Assembly (NCBI GenBank): GCA_036541255.1
Contig: JAZHDD010000063.1
Span: 1 to 64,000, forward strand
DNA from: Paucidesulfovibrio sp036541255
Lineage (GTDB): Bacteria > Desulfobacterota > Desulfovibrionia > Desulfovibrionales > Desulfovibrionaceae
Reading direction: 5' to 3'
DNA: 64,000 bases
Below, in pieces: positions 25,974 through 34,149 of this stretch. The translations under genes and the position numbers were made by a program. The notes beneath the pieces were generated by a model, which ran no database searches, had not been told where the DNA came from, and saw nothing but the letters and a program-made list of their open reading frames with translations. The first letter of the stretch is position 1; every line of letters begins with the position of its first letter.

Positions 25974-26324
25974 CTATTTTTTGAGCAGGCTGGAAATGTC
26001 GCCTTCTCCGGGGGGAATCAGATTCTGAAGGTTGCGCAGATCGCCGGGAGTGGAGAGCGTCAGGTTGCTGGTCGCCTCCATGTAGCGGGTCTTCAGTTCT
26101 TCAGGAAACTTTTTGTATTCGTACATGACGTGTTCGGTGGACAGTTCCCCGTCCATGTCCTGTTCAAAGGGGTAGCCGAACGGGAGCAGCATCATCTGAA
26201 CGCCCTGCTGCGTGGGAACGGTTTGCAGAATTGCGGGATCTTTGATGCTCTTGCCGTCCTCGCTCCATTTGCCGACCACCATGTCGCCGGTGACCATCTT
26301 TACCAGACGGATGTCGTAAGCCAT
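25974..26324 (-). CDS. Small conserved protein, possible Sm-like fold
   Basis: A 116-residue cytoplasmic protein. The start at 26324 has AAGGAGAG a few bases upstream; a longer open frame to 26588 lacks support. The N-terminal half, IRLVKMVTGDMVVGKWSEDG followed by a hydrophobic strand (VQMMLLPFGYPFE), resembles the TGE-motif strands of small LSm/SH3-barrel proteins seen in phages and bacteria. This is a fold-level guess only. The C-terminal 45 residues are polar and likely helical. It is monocistronic, ending at the hairpin at 25927-25952. Function unknown. Confidence 0.7.
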   Translation of the reverse strand: MAYDIRLVKMVTGDMVVGKWSEDGKSIKDPAILQTVPTQQGVQMMLLPFGYPFEQDMDGELSTEHVMYEYKKFPEELKTRYMEATSNLTLSTPGDLRNLQNLIPPGEGDISSLLKK

Positions 26325-26421
26325 TGATCTCTCCTTGAGTTGACGTGCGCTAGAGATAGGGGCTCGGACAAGGCCTGTCAAGGCCGCACGGCGTTTCGTT
26401 TTCCAGGAGTAAGAACAGGCT

Positions 26422-26814
26422 TCATCTGTTGTTCTTCCTATCCTCTTCACGCAGGGAACGGTCCAGGAGCACGGCCGGTCCGGCAAAAAGCGCATAGGAA
26501 AGGAACCAGAGCACCAGATCCGGCAGGGGCGCGGCTTCAAAGGGCAGCCCTGCCCTGGGGCCGAGTCCGCGCAGGACCACGGAAACAATACCCAGCAGCA
26601 TGGTGCCCCAATAGATCAGGCGGACCTGGGGCGGCTCGAAGAACCGGCGGTTGAAGGCCGCGCCATAGCTGACGCGCAAACAGAGCCCGAACAGGGAGAT
26701 GTCCGCCAGATGCGACACTGTTAGCACCGGAGGCACGCCGAGCCAGATATTCCAAATCCGGAGCAGAGAGTTGGAGATAAACAGCAGGCAAAGCAACACA
26801 AAATACGTCTTCAT
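26422..26814 (-). CDS. Hypothetical membrane protein
   Basis: A 130-residue integral membrane protein with about four hydrophobic segments (residues 1-25, 33-50, 65-87, 97-115) and a very basic-acidic tail (RSLREEDRKNNR). The ATG at 26814 is preceded by GAGGA with suitable spacing; the longer frame to 26946 overlaps the exonuclease gene and is rejected. Only seven bases separate it from the exonuclease gene upstream, so it is the last gene of the acs-symporter-nucleotidyltransferase-exonuclease group. No family is recognised. Confidence 0.7.
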   Translation of the reverse strand: MKTYFVLLCLLFISNSLLRIWNIWLGVPPVLTVSHLADISLFGLCLRVSYGAAFNRRFFEPPQVRLIYWGTMLLGIVSVVLRGLGPRAGLPFEAAPLPDLVLWFLSYALFAGPAVLLDRSLREEDRKNNR

Positions 26815-26821
26815 ACGATCC

Positions 26822-27595
26822 TCAGAGAAAGCGTCGCGGCTTGGCCGCGAGGTGAAGGTCCTTGAGCGTTTCAATGCGGCCCTTGCGCAGCTTGCGGGCC
26901 AGATACAGGAACAGATAGGCGGCCTGCATGGCGTCCATGAGCGCATGGTGGTCCGGGAAGCGGGGCAGGCCGAAGGCGTCGGCCAAATCCGGCAGGTGAT
27001 AGGATAGCTTGCGGTTGAACTGGTCGTAAAAGCCTTCCCATAATTCTTCCTCGTAGGCCTGGGCCAGCCGCATGGTGTCCAGACAGGGCGTGTTCAGGCC
27101 CGCGCCGAAGTGTTTGCGCAGGGCCTTGTTCAGAAATCCCATGTCCAGGCCCACGTGATGGCCGACGATGAGCCTGCCGCGGCAGAATTCCACGAATGCG
27201 GGCAGGGCCTCGGCAAGGCTGGGAGCTTCTGCCACTTCGCTCGGCGTGATGTGATGGATGAGCGTGGAAAGTTTGGGCAGGTCCATGCGCGGGCGCACCA
27301 GGGTGAAAAAGCGCTCCTCGGGTTCAATGCGCATGTTCCTGATGAGCACCGCGCCGATGGACACGATTTCGTCGCTACGGGGGGAAAGTCCTGTAAGCTC
27401 CGTGTCCACGACGGCAAATTCGTATTCTTCCAAACACAGGCCCTGGTCGAAGTGGCGGAAATGATCACGGCTCTGGGCCAAGGCGGGCAGGGTTATGCGT
27501 CCGGGCGGGTCGAACAGGGGGCCGAGCAACGGACCGAACAGCGGCGAGAGCGCGGTTCCGAGCAGATTCTGGGTGCGTCGCAACAGTTCGTGCAT
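26822..27595 (-). CDS. 3'-5' exonuclease, DnaQ-like (DEDDh)
   Basis: A 257-residue exonuclease of the DnaQ/polymerase-epsilon type. Exo I is VVDTELTGLSP near residue 62 (Asp-x-Glu). Exo II is GHHVGLDMGFLNKAL near residue 147, and Exo III is HHALMDAMQAAYLFL near residue 223 with the DEDDh histidine and aspartate. An N-terminal 50-residue extension lies before Exo I. It would remove nucleotides from DNA or RNA 3' ends. It follows the CBS/DUF294 gene by eight bases, an order also known from gamma-proteobacterial symporter loci. That suggests a dedicated function with its neighbour rather than replication proofreading (inference). Confidence 0.88.
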   Translation of the reverse strand: MHELLRRTQNLLGTALSPLFGPLLGPLFDPPGRITLPALAQSRDHFRHFDQGLCLEEYEFAVVDTELTGLSPRSDEIVSIGAVLIRNMRIEPEERFFTLVRPRMDLPKLSTLIHHITPSEVAEAPSLAEALPAFVEFCRGRLIVGHHVGLDMGFLNKALRKHFGAGLNTPCLDTMRLAQAYEEELWEGFYDQFNRKLSYHLPDLADAFGLPRFPDHHALMDAMQAAYLFLYLARKLRKGRIETLKDLHLAAKPRRFL

Positions 27596-27603
27596 GGCGG
27601 CCC

Positions 27604-29541
27604 CTAGGCGATGTTCAGGCGGAACATGTCCCGCAGGAAGGATTGCAGGCGGCCAATGATGGCAAAGGATTCCTTGAGGGTTTGCCGTTCAAGTTCCGAA
27701 AGGCTGGCCGGGTCGATGTGGTTGTTGGGCGTTTCTCCGTTTTCCACGAGCACGAGCTGGTGTACCAGGCGGAGTTGCAGCAGGAACTCAAAGGCCTCGG
27801 CCGCGTCATTGTGCAGATCGTCAGGGATGTGCCCGGCTTCGCGCAGGGCGCGCAGGCGTGTGAGGGTGTTGGTTTCCTTGACGCCATGCTTCAGGGCCAG
27901 GACGCGGGCGAAATCCACGAAGGGCATGAGGCCGCGTCGCTTGATATCCAGACGGTTTTTGTGTTCGCCGCTTTTCTCCACCACGAAGTTGCGGAAAAAG
28001 GAGAGGGGTGGCCGGGTGCTCAGGCAGTCCGCGGCCAGATGGCGGAGAAAGACTTCCTGGCGCGGCGCGTGCCGGGCAATATGGTCTCGCAGCTCCGTGG
28101 CAAAGGATTCCTGTCCGAAGGCGGGCCGGAAGTCGAAGAATATGGTGGCGTGGAGCACCTCCTGCGGTTCGGGCACCATGATCCAGCGCTCGAAGTTGTC
28201 GCGCCATGCAGAGTAGGGAAGGCGCCATTTGGGATTGGAAGCCATGATGCCCCCGTTGCAGGGCGGGTAGCCGCAGCGCACCAGATGCTGGATGGCCCGC
28301 TCTGTGAATGCCGTGAAGTAGACGTCGGCGGCGCGTTGCAGAATGTCGTCGTCGAGGTCTTTGTAAACCAAGGCGTTGTCCTGGTCCGTGGCGATGGTTT
28401 GCTCGCGGCGGCCTTCGCTGCCCATGAGCAGCCAGCAGAAGGGCGCGGGCGGCGGCCCCAGATCGCGAAGGAGGAGCTTGAGCAGCTTTTCCAGGATCAG
28501 GTCGTTGAAGACCGTGATCATGCGCGTGATGTGTCCGGCACGGGCTCCTTCCTCCACGAGCGTATGCAGCACCTGGGGCATCTTTGCTCCCAGAGGGTAG
28601 AGCCCTTCGATGCTCTCCTGGGCCTGGATGTCGCGGAACAGGGCCATGGGGGATTTGCCTTGCAAGACCATGATGTCGTGGGCTGTTACCACGCCGATGA
28701 CCGCGCCCTGGCTGGTCACGGACAAGTGGTGAATCTGGCGGGTCATCATGCGCAGCAGGGCGTCGAAGCAGACTTCGGATTCGTCCACTCCGGCCACGGG
28801 CGTGGACATGATCGTTTCGATGGGCGCGCCATAATCCATGCCCAGGGCCACGGCCTTGCGCAGATCTTTGTCCGTGACGATGCCCGCCATTTCCCCGGAA
28901 GGCTCGCGAACCAGTAACGACCCCACGTTGTGCTTGGTCATTTTCCAGGCGGCCATCTGGATTGTTTCGCCGAAGGACGCGCTGACCGGTTCGCGGGTGA
29001 CCATTTCGCCTACTCTGGTGCTGAAGAGATACAGTCCGCTGTCGCAGGTCAGGCCTGCCTGCTTTGAGCGCATTTCGGAAAAGACTCGCGGCAGGTAATT
29101 TTCGGAAAAGTCGCGCAGGAAATATTCCGCCACCAGAGGTTGGGTTTTGATCAGGGAGAGAAAGACGTCCTTGCCGATACGCAGGAAAAACGTGTCCTCC
29201 ACGGTGGTGGCGTTGATCTGGGCGGGCCGGTCCTGGATCAGGGACAACTCGCCCAAGAATCCGCCTTCGCCGCGATAGTCCAGCAAGGTTTCCTGGACTT
29301 CCTGTCCGTTTGGGGTCTGGGCGGTGCGCAAGGTCAGTTTGACCCCGCCTTTCTGGACCACGAGCAAATCCTTCATGCGGGTTACGCCCTGCACCAGAAG
29401 TTGCGTGCCCGAAGGATGGAAGTCCACGCTGCAGCTTTGGGCCACGGAAGCGAGTAGTTCCTGGTCCAACAGGCTGAAGGGCAGGGTGCGCTTCAGGAAG
29501 TCAATGACGACGGAGGGCTTTTCGCCGGGCAAGGTGGCCAT
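27604..29541 (-). CDS. cNMP-binding/CBS/DUF294 nucleotidyltransferase
   Basis: A 645-residue cytoplasmic signalling protein. Residues 15-145 form a cyclic-nucleotide-binding (CAP_ED) domain with GGFLGELSLIQDRPAQ as the phosphate cassette. Two CBS domains span about 165-300. A DUF294 GlnD-like nucleotidyltransferase core follows, with the motif MGSEGRREQTIATDQDNAL (GSEGRR and DQDNAL) at about 375-395 carrying metal-binding aspartates, and a DUF294 C-terminal helical domain to the end. It probably transfers a nucleotide to a partner when adenylates or cyclic nucleotides bind. The gene lies between the sodium symporter gene (separated by a terminator) and the exonuclease. Confidence 0.9.
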   Translation of the reverse strand: MATLPGEKPSVVIDFLKRTLPFSLLDQELLASVAQSCSVDFHPSGTQLLVQGVTRMKDLLVVQKGGVKLTLRTAQTPNGQEVQETLLDYRGEGGFLGELSLIQDRPAQINATTVEDTFFLRIGKDVFLSLIKTQPLVAEYFLRDFSENYLPRVFSEMRSKQAGLTCDSGLYLFSTRVGEMVTREPVSASFGETIQMAAWKMTKHNVGSLLVREPSGEMAGIVTDKDLRKAVALGMDYGAPIETIMSTPVAGVDESEVCFDALLRMMTRQIHHLSVTSQGAVIGVVTAHDIMVLQGKSPMALFRDIQAQESIEGLYPLGAKMPQVLHTLVEEGARAGHITRMITVFNDLILEKLLKLLLRDLGPPPAPFCWLLMGSEGRREQTIATDQDNALVYKDLDDDILQRAADVYFTAFTERAIQHLVRCGYPPCNGGIMASNPKWRLPYSAWRDNFERWIMVPEPQEVLHATIFFDFRPAFGQESFATELRDHIARHAPRQEVFLRHLAADCLSTRPPLSFFRNFVVEKSGEHKNRLDIKRRGLMPFVDFARVLALKHGVKETNTLTRLRALREAGHIPDDLHNDAAEAFEFLLQLRLVHQLVLVENGETPNNHIDPASLSELERQTLKESFAIIGRLQSFLRDMFRLNIA

Positions 29542-29610
29542 GGCTGGTTGCTCCTCGGTTGTTGTGGTCGCCTGCGCAGGGCTCTGTCATGTTGTTTTCA
29601 CACGTGACAG

Positions 29611-29639
29611 AAAAAAAAGGAAGCCCCGCAGGGCTTCCT
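29611..29639 (-). terminator. Intrinsic terminator after sodium symporter gene
   Basis: On the minus strand AGGAAGCCC pairs with GGGCTTCCT (29639-29631 with 29626-29618) and runs into eight T. It lies 12 bases after the symporter stop, so the downstream CBS/DUF294 gene probably has its own promoter or depends on read-through. Confidence 0.88.
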
Positions 29640-29650
29640 CTGGATGAAGG

Positions 29651-31462
29651 TCAATGATCTGTTGCAGCTCCTGCTCCGCGGGGAATGCGCACGCTTTCCA
29701 CCATATCCTGGATTTCCTGGGGCGGTGGAGGAGTGACCAGGGAGACCGCCACGGTGACGATCAGATTGAGCAGCATACCTACGGTGCCGATGCCGGTGGA
29801 CTGGATGCCCAGCAGCCAGGGCTTCATGCCCATGAAGGCCGGGGTACATTGAATGATGTAGAGCATGGTGAACCCGATGCCCACGACCATGCCGGCGATG
29901 GCCCCTTCCCGTGTGGTCCGTTTCCAGAAGATGCCGAGCACGATGACCGGGAAGAAGGAGGCCGCGCCCAATCCAAAGGCCAGCGCCACCACCTGAGCCA
30001 CGAAGCCGGGCGGATTGATGCCGAAGTAGCCGGCGATGCACACGGCCACACCGATCATGATCCTGCCCACGAGCAGGCGCTGCTTTTCCGAGGCCTGGCG
30101 GTTGATGATCCTGTAGTAGAGGTCATGCGAGATGGCTGAGGCGATGACCAGCAGCAAGCCCGAAGCCGTGGACAGGGCCGCGGCCAGACCGCCCGCCGCC
30201 ACCAGGGCCACGACCCAGGCCGGGAGCTTGGCGATTTCGGGATTGGCCAGCACCATGATGTCACGGTCCACGTAGAGTTCGTTGGCGTTGTCCGTGGGCT
30301 CGTTTTCGACTTTGGGCAGACCGTAGTCGCCCATCATGCCGATGCTGAGCTTGGGCTTGCCGACCATGGCTTCACCCCCGCCCTTGCCGGGGCCGACATA
30401 CTGCACCTTGCCATCCTGGTTCTTGTCGATCCAGGCCACGAGACCGGTGGCTGCCCAGTTGCTGAACCATGTAGGCACCGGGGCGGCTTGGGCCGCCTTG
30501 TAGTCCACCTGGGACAGGGAGGAGACCATGTTGTAGCGGGCGAAGCTCGCCACAGCCGGGGCCGTCGTATACAGGATGGCGATGAACAGCAGGGCGTAGC
30601 CCGCGGAGAGACGCGCGGCACGCACGCTGGGCACGGTGTAGAAGCGGATGATCACGTGGGGCAGGCCTGCAGTGCCGACCATCAGCGCCATGGTAATGCA
30701 GAAGACGTTGAGCATGGACAGGTTGGTGAAGGGCGACGTGTATCCGCCAAAGCCCAGAGCCACGCCGATCTCATTGAGTTTGCCCAGCAGGGGCTGGCCC
30801 GCGTCCGGGCCCGAGGCGATGAGTCCGCCAAAGCCGAGCTGCGGGATGGGGTTGCCCGTGATTTTCATGGAGATGGCCACGGCCGGGATAAGGAAGGCCA
30901 GGATGAGCACGCAGTATTGCGCCACCTGGGTCCAGGTGATGCCTTTCATGCCGCCCATGCCCGCGTAGAAGAACACGATGGCCATGCCGATGAGCACGCC
31001 GGTGTTCACGTCCACTTCCAGGAAGCGGGAAAAAACCACGCCTACGCCGCGCATCTGCCCGGCCACGTAAGTCAGGGAGACGAAGATGGCACAGATCAGG
31101 GCCACCACACGAGCCGTGTTGGAATAGTAACGGTCGCCCACGAAGTCCGGCACGGTGAACTTGCCGAATTTGCGCAGATAGGGCGCGAGCAACAGGGCGA
31201 GCAGCACGTAGCCGCCGGTCCAGCCCATGAGATAGACGCTGCCGTTGTAACCCATGAAGGAGATGATGCCGGCCATGGAGATGAAGGACGCGGCACTCAT
31301 CCAGTCCGCCGCAGTGGCCAGGCCGTTGGCCATGGCGGGCACGCCGCCTCCGGCCACGTAGAAGCCTTTGGCGTCCTTGACGCGGGAGAGCCAGGCGATG
31401 GTCAGGTAGATGCCGAATGTCAGGCCGACCATCACGTATGTCCAGAGCTGTATATCGTTCAT
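29651..31462 (-). CDS. Sodium:solute symporter large subunit, VC_2705 type
   Basis: A 603-residue symporter of the SSS family, with about 13 membrane helices. The sodium-site regions include AADWMSAASFISMAG (about residues 51-65) and GGLAAALSTASGLLLVIASA (about 425-444). A hydrophilic insert of about 80 residues (roughly 310-395, containing WIDKNQDGKVQYVGPGKGG) is typical of this subfamily and absent from ActP. The small DUF4212 subunit is encoded 42 bases upstream and acs just before that, so acetate or another short carboxylate is the likely substrate. A strong terminator follows. Confidence 0.92.
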   Translation of the reverse strand: MNDIQLWTYVMVGLTFGIYLTIAWLSRVKDAKGFYVAGGGVPAMANGLATAADWMSAASFISMAGIISFMGYNGSVYLMGWTGGYVLLALLLAPYLRKFGKFTVPDFVGDRYYSNTARVVALICAIFVSLTYVAGQMRGVGVVFSRFLEVDVNTGVLIGMAIVFFYAGMGGMKGITWTQVAQYCVLILAFLIPAVAISMKITGNPIPQLGFGGLIASGPDAGQPLLGKLNEIGVALGFGGYTSPFTNLSMLNVFCITMALMVGTAGLPHVIIRFYTVPSVRAARLSAGYALLFIAILYTTAPAVASFARYNMVSSLSQVDYKAAQAAPVPTWFSNWAATGLVAWIDKNQDGKVQYVGPGKGGGEAMVGKPKLSIGMMGDYGLPKVENEPTDNANELYVDRDIMVLANPEIAKLPAWVVALVAAGGLAAALSTASGLLLVIASAISHDLYYRIINRQASEKQRLLVGRIMIGVAVCIAGYFGINPPGFVAQVVALAFGLGAASFFPVIVLGIFWKRTTREGAIAGMVVGIGFTMLYIIQCTPAFMGMKPWLLGIQSTGIGTVGMLLNLIVTVAVSLVTPPPPQEIQDMVESVRIPRGAGAATDH

Positions 31463-31504
31463 GTCCTGCTCCTTATCGGGAAAGAAGTGTGTGTACCCAC
31501 ACGC

Positions 31505-31756
31505 TTATTCGTGCACGTCGAATTTGCGGTCCAAACGCCTCATCAACACGTAATAGATGAAGATGAGTGCCACGAATACGTAGATGGAACCCTGCTGAGC
31601 GAACCAGAAGCCCAGCGGGAAACCCCCGATGTGGAATGCGTTGAGCGGTTCCACGAGCAGAATGCCGCATACGAAGGAGACCAGTGCCCAGACAGAGAGA
31701 AGGACAACCATGTAGGTCAGGTTCGTCTTCCAGTACTGTTGCATCTTGTCTTGCAT
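31505..31756 (-). CDS. Sodium:solute symporter small subunit (DUF4212)
   Basis: An 83-residue membrane protein with two helices (about 15-38 and 50-72). The family pattern GGFPLGFWFAQQGSIYVFV and the terminal LMRRLDRKFDV are clear. This small subunit always accompanies VC_2705-type symporters, and the large subunit gene follows by 42 bases. Whether it assists folding or transport is not known. It lies between acs and the large subunit, so the three are probably expressed together unless the hairpin at 31785-31807 interrupts. Confidence 0.92.
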   Translation of the reverse strand: MQDKMQQYWKTNLTYMVVLLSVWALVSFVCGILLVEPLNAFHIGGFPLGFWFAQQGSIYVFVALIFIYYVLMRRLDRKFDVHE

Positions 31757-31784
31757 AATCTATCCCCCCATGGGTTTTGGTGAT

Positions 31785-31807
31785 GGCCCCGCCGAAGGGG
31801 CGGGGCC
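31785..31807 (-). terminator. GC-rich hairpin between acs and symporter genes
   Basis: A 9-bp stem GGCCCCGCC/GGCGGGGCC with a GAAGG-type loop is found 25 bases after the acs stop. It lacks a T tract on the minus strand, so it may lower but not abolish transcription into the symporter genes. Confidence 0.5.
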
Positions 31808-31831
31808 TTGTTCCCTCGTAGCGGCGCCTTG

Positions 31832-33814
31832 TCAGCGCTTCATGATGTCGGCATTGCCCTCGATGAGGTCCTGCACCACGCCCGGATCGGCCAGGGTGGA
31901 GGTGTCGCCCAGGTTGGAAGTGTCGCCTTCGGCTATCTTGCGCAGGATGCGGCGCATGATCTTGCCTGACCGGGTCTTGGGCAGGCCCGGTGCGAACTGC
32001 ATGACCTCGGGCGAGGCCAGTGGTCCGATTTCCTTGCGCACGTGCATGACCAGTTCTTTTTTCAACTCGTCGGATTCGTCCACGTCGGCCTTGAGCGTGA
32101 CATAGGCGTAGATGGACTGACCTTTGATTTCATGGGGCATGCCCACGACCGCAGCTTCGGAAACCGACGGATGCGCCACCAGGGCGGATTCGATTTCCGC
32201 CGTGCCCAGGCGGTGGCCCGAGACGTTGATGACGTCGTCCACGCGGCCCATGATCCAGAAGTAGCCGTCCTCGTCGCAACGCGCTCCATCGCCGGATTCG
32301 TAGGTTCCAGGGAAGCCGGCGAAATAAGTGGACTTGAAGCGGTCCGGGTTGTTCCAGACGCCGCGCAACATGCCGGGCCAGGGTTTGCGGATGACCAGGA
32401 AGCCGCCTTCGTTGGGGCCGACTTCCTTGCCGTCCTTGTCCACAATGGCCGCGTCGATGCCGGGCAAGGGCCGGGAAGCCGCGCCGGGCTTCATGGGCGT
32501 GGCGTACGGCAGGCCGGAGATGATGTGGCCGCCTGTTTCGGTCTGCCACCAAGTGTCCACGATGGGCAGCTTCTCGTTGCCGATTTGTTTGTAATACCAC
32601 ATCCAGGCTTCAGGGTTGATGGGCTCGCCCACGGTGCCCAGGATACGCAGGCTGGAAAGGTCGTGGTTCTGCGTCCACTGATCGCCCTCACGCATCAGGG
32701 CGCGAATGGCCGTGGGCGCGGTATAGAAAATGTTGACCTTGAATTTTTCGCAAATCTGCCAGAACCGGTCCGGGTTCGGGTAGGTGGGCACGCCTTCGAA
32801 CATCAGGCTGGTCGCGCCCAAGGCAAGAGGACCGTAGACAATGTAGGAGTGGCCCGTAACCCAGCCGATGTCCGCGGTGCACCAGTGCACGTCGTCGTCC
32901 TTGAGATCGAAGACCCACTGGCAGGTATGGGCGGCATACGTCAGGTAGCCCGCCTGGGTATGGAAAACGCCTTTGGGTTTGCCCGTGGAACCGGAGGTGT
33001 AGAGAATGAACAGCGGGTCCTCGGATTCCATGGATTCGCAAGGGCAACCGCCGCGCACTTCGTCTCCGGCCATGACCTCGTGCCACCAGACGTCGCGGCC
33101 TTCGACCATCTCGCCGTCATATCCGCCAGCCGAATCAACAACCACGACCTGCTCCACGCCCGGGCACTCCTTGAGGGCCTCGTCCGTGTTCGGCTTGAGC
33201 GGGATTTTGCGTCCGGCCCTGTTCACGGCGGTGCCGGTCACGTGGACTTTGGAGCCGCAGTCATTGATGCGGTCGCGCAGGGCATTGGCCGAGAAACCCG
33301 CAAAAATGATGGAGTGGGGCGCGCCGATGCGGGCGCAGGCCAGCATGGCCACGGCCAGTTCGGGTATCATTGGCAGGTAGATGGAAACCCGGTCGCCTTT
33401 TTTCACGCCCATTTTCTTGAGCACGTTGGCGAATTTGCAGACCTCGTCATGGAGCATCTGATAGGTGTAGACCTTGACGTCGGCGTCGGCCTCACCCTGC
33501 CAGATGATGGCGGCCTTGTTGCGGCGGCCACTTTCCAGATGGCGGTCCAGGCAGTTGTAGGCCACGTTCATGCGCCCGCCTGAGAACCATTTGATGTCCG
33601 GGGTGTCGAAATTCCAATCCAGAACGCTGTCCCACTTCTTTTCCCAGGTCAGCAGCTCGTCGGCGCGTTCGGCCCAAAAGCCGTCCATGTCTTCGATGGA
33701 ACGCTTGTAGATTTTTTCGTATTCCGCCATGCTGCCCACTGCCGCATCTTTACGGACAGGGGGTTGGAAGAGTCGGGATTCCGTGCTCAAGCTCTGGATT
33801 TTTTCATCGCTCAT
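31832..33814 (-). CDS. acs: Acetyl-CoA synthetase (AMP-forming)
   Basis: A 660-residue enzyme that activates acetate with ATP and CoA through acetyl-AMP. Adenylate-forming motifs are intact: YTSGSTGKPKGVFHT (about residues 268-282), WWQTETGG (about 415-422), and SGHRLGTAEIE (about 525-535). The catalytic lysine that is silenced by acetylation is in PKTRSGKIMRRILRK near residue 618. The start at 33814 has GAGGAGAG upstream; the frame continues to 34099 but that part is outside the family. It heads a minus-strand group with the symporter subunits, so uptake and activation of acetate are linked. Confidence 0.95.
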   Translation of the reverse strand: MSDEKIQSLSTESRLFQPPVRKDAAVGSMAEYEKIYKRSIEDMDGFWAERADELLTWEKKWDSVLDWNFDTPDIKWFSGGRMNVAYNCLDRHLESGRRNKAAIIWQGEADADVKVYTYQMLHDEVCKFANVLKKMGVKKGDRVSIYLPMIPELAVAMLACARIGAPHSIIFAGFSANALRDRINDCGSKVHVTGTAVNRAGRKIPLKPNTDEALKECPGVEQVVVVDSAGGYDGEMVEGRDVWWHEVMAGDEVRGGCPCESMESEDPLFILYTSGSTGKPKGVFHTQAGYLTYAAHTCQWVFDLKDDDVHWCTADIGWVTGHSYIVYGPLALGATSLMFEGVPTYPNPDRFWQICEKFKVNIFYTAPTAIRALMREGDQWTQNHDLSSLRILGTVGEPINPEAWMWYYKQIGNEKLPIVDTWWQTETGGHIISGLPYATPMKPGAASRPLPGIDAAIVDKDGKEVGPNEGGFLVIRKPWPGMLRGVWNNPDRFKSTYFAGFPGTYESGDGARCDEDGYFWIMGRVDDVINVSGHRLGTAEIESALVAHPSVSEAAVVGMPHEIKGQSIYAYVTLKADVDESDELKKELVMHVRKEIGPLASPEVMQFAPGLPKTRSGKIMRRILRKIAEGDTSNLGDTSTLADPGVVQDLIEGNADIMKR

Positions 33815-34059
33815 TTTCTGCTCTCCTCTCGTACGAGTTTGAAATAAAAACCTTTCCGCGCCTGCGTCCAGGCCGGCAATTGCTCTGTAGCACCTACATA
33901 GCAGAAGCTTTTCACGCAGCGCACCTTCTTTTCGGTGAACGGCGGGACAAGCACACTCAGCGTTTTTCGTTTTGGCGGAAGCACCGTTCAGGGGGGAGGT
34001 TGCGCCGCTTATGTGCACATCCTGCCGCTTGAGGAAAGGTGCCGTCCGTACAGAACCAT

Positions 34060-34088
34060 CATATATCTTACTGAAATTGAACCGGCAA
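34060..34088 (-). promoter_or_regulatory. Predicted sigma-70 promoter for acs
   Basis: On the minus strand TTGCCG (34088-34083), 17 bases, then TATATG (34065-34060). It would give an acs leader of about 240 bases. Confidence 0.3.
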
Positions 34089-34105
34089 ACAGGGAACATT
34101 ATTAT
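34077..34105 (+). promoter_or_regulatory. Predicted sigma-70 promoter for GT9 gene
   Basis: TTGAAC (34077-34082), a 17-base spacer, then TATTAT (34100-34105). The start codon of the glycosyltransferase lies about 38 bases beyond the expected start point. Confidence 0.45.
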
Positions 34106-34149
34106 TCCGTGCTGGCGAAGAACGTCTGTTCACGGTAAGAAGCACGTTC

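Larger units (their letters stand above)
33815..34149. other. Divergent intergenic region, acs / GT9 gene
   Basis: A 335-base region. It holds a pair of predicted sigma-70 promoters back to back near 34060-34105 and an acs leader of about 240 bases. I see no riboswitch or small gene in the leader. Confidence 0.4.
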
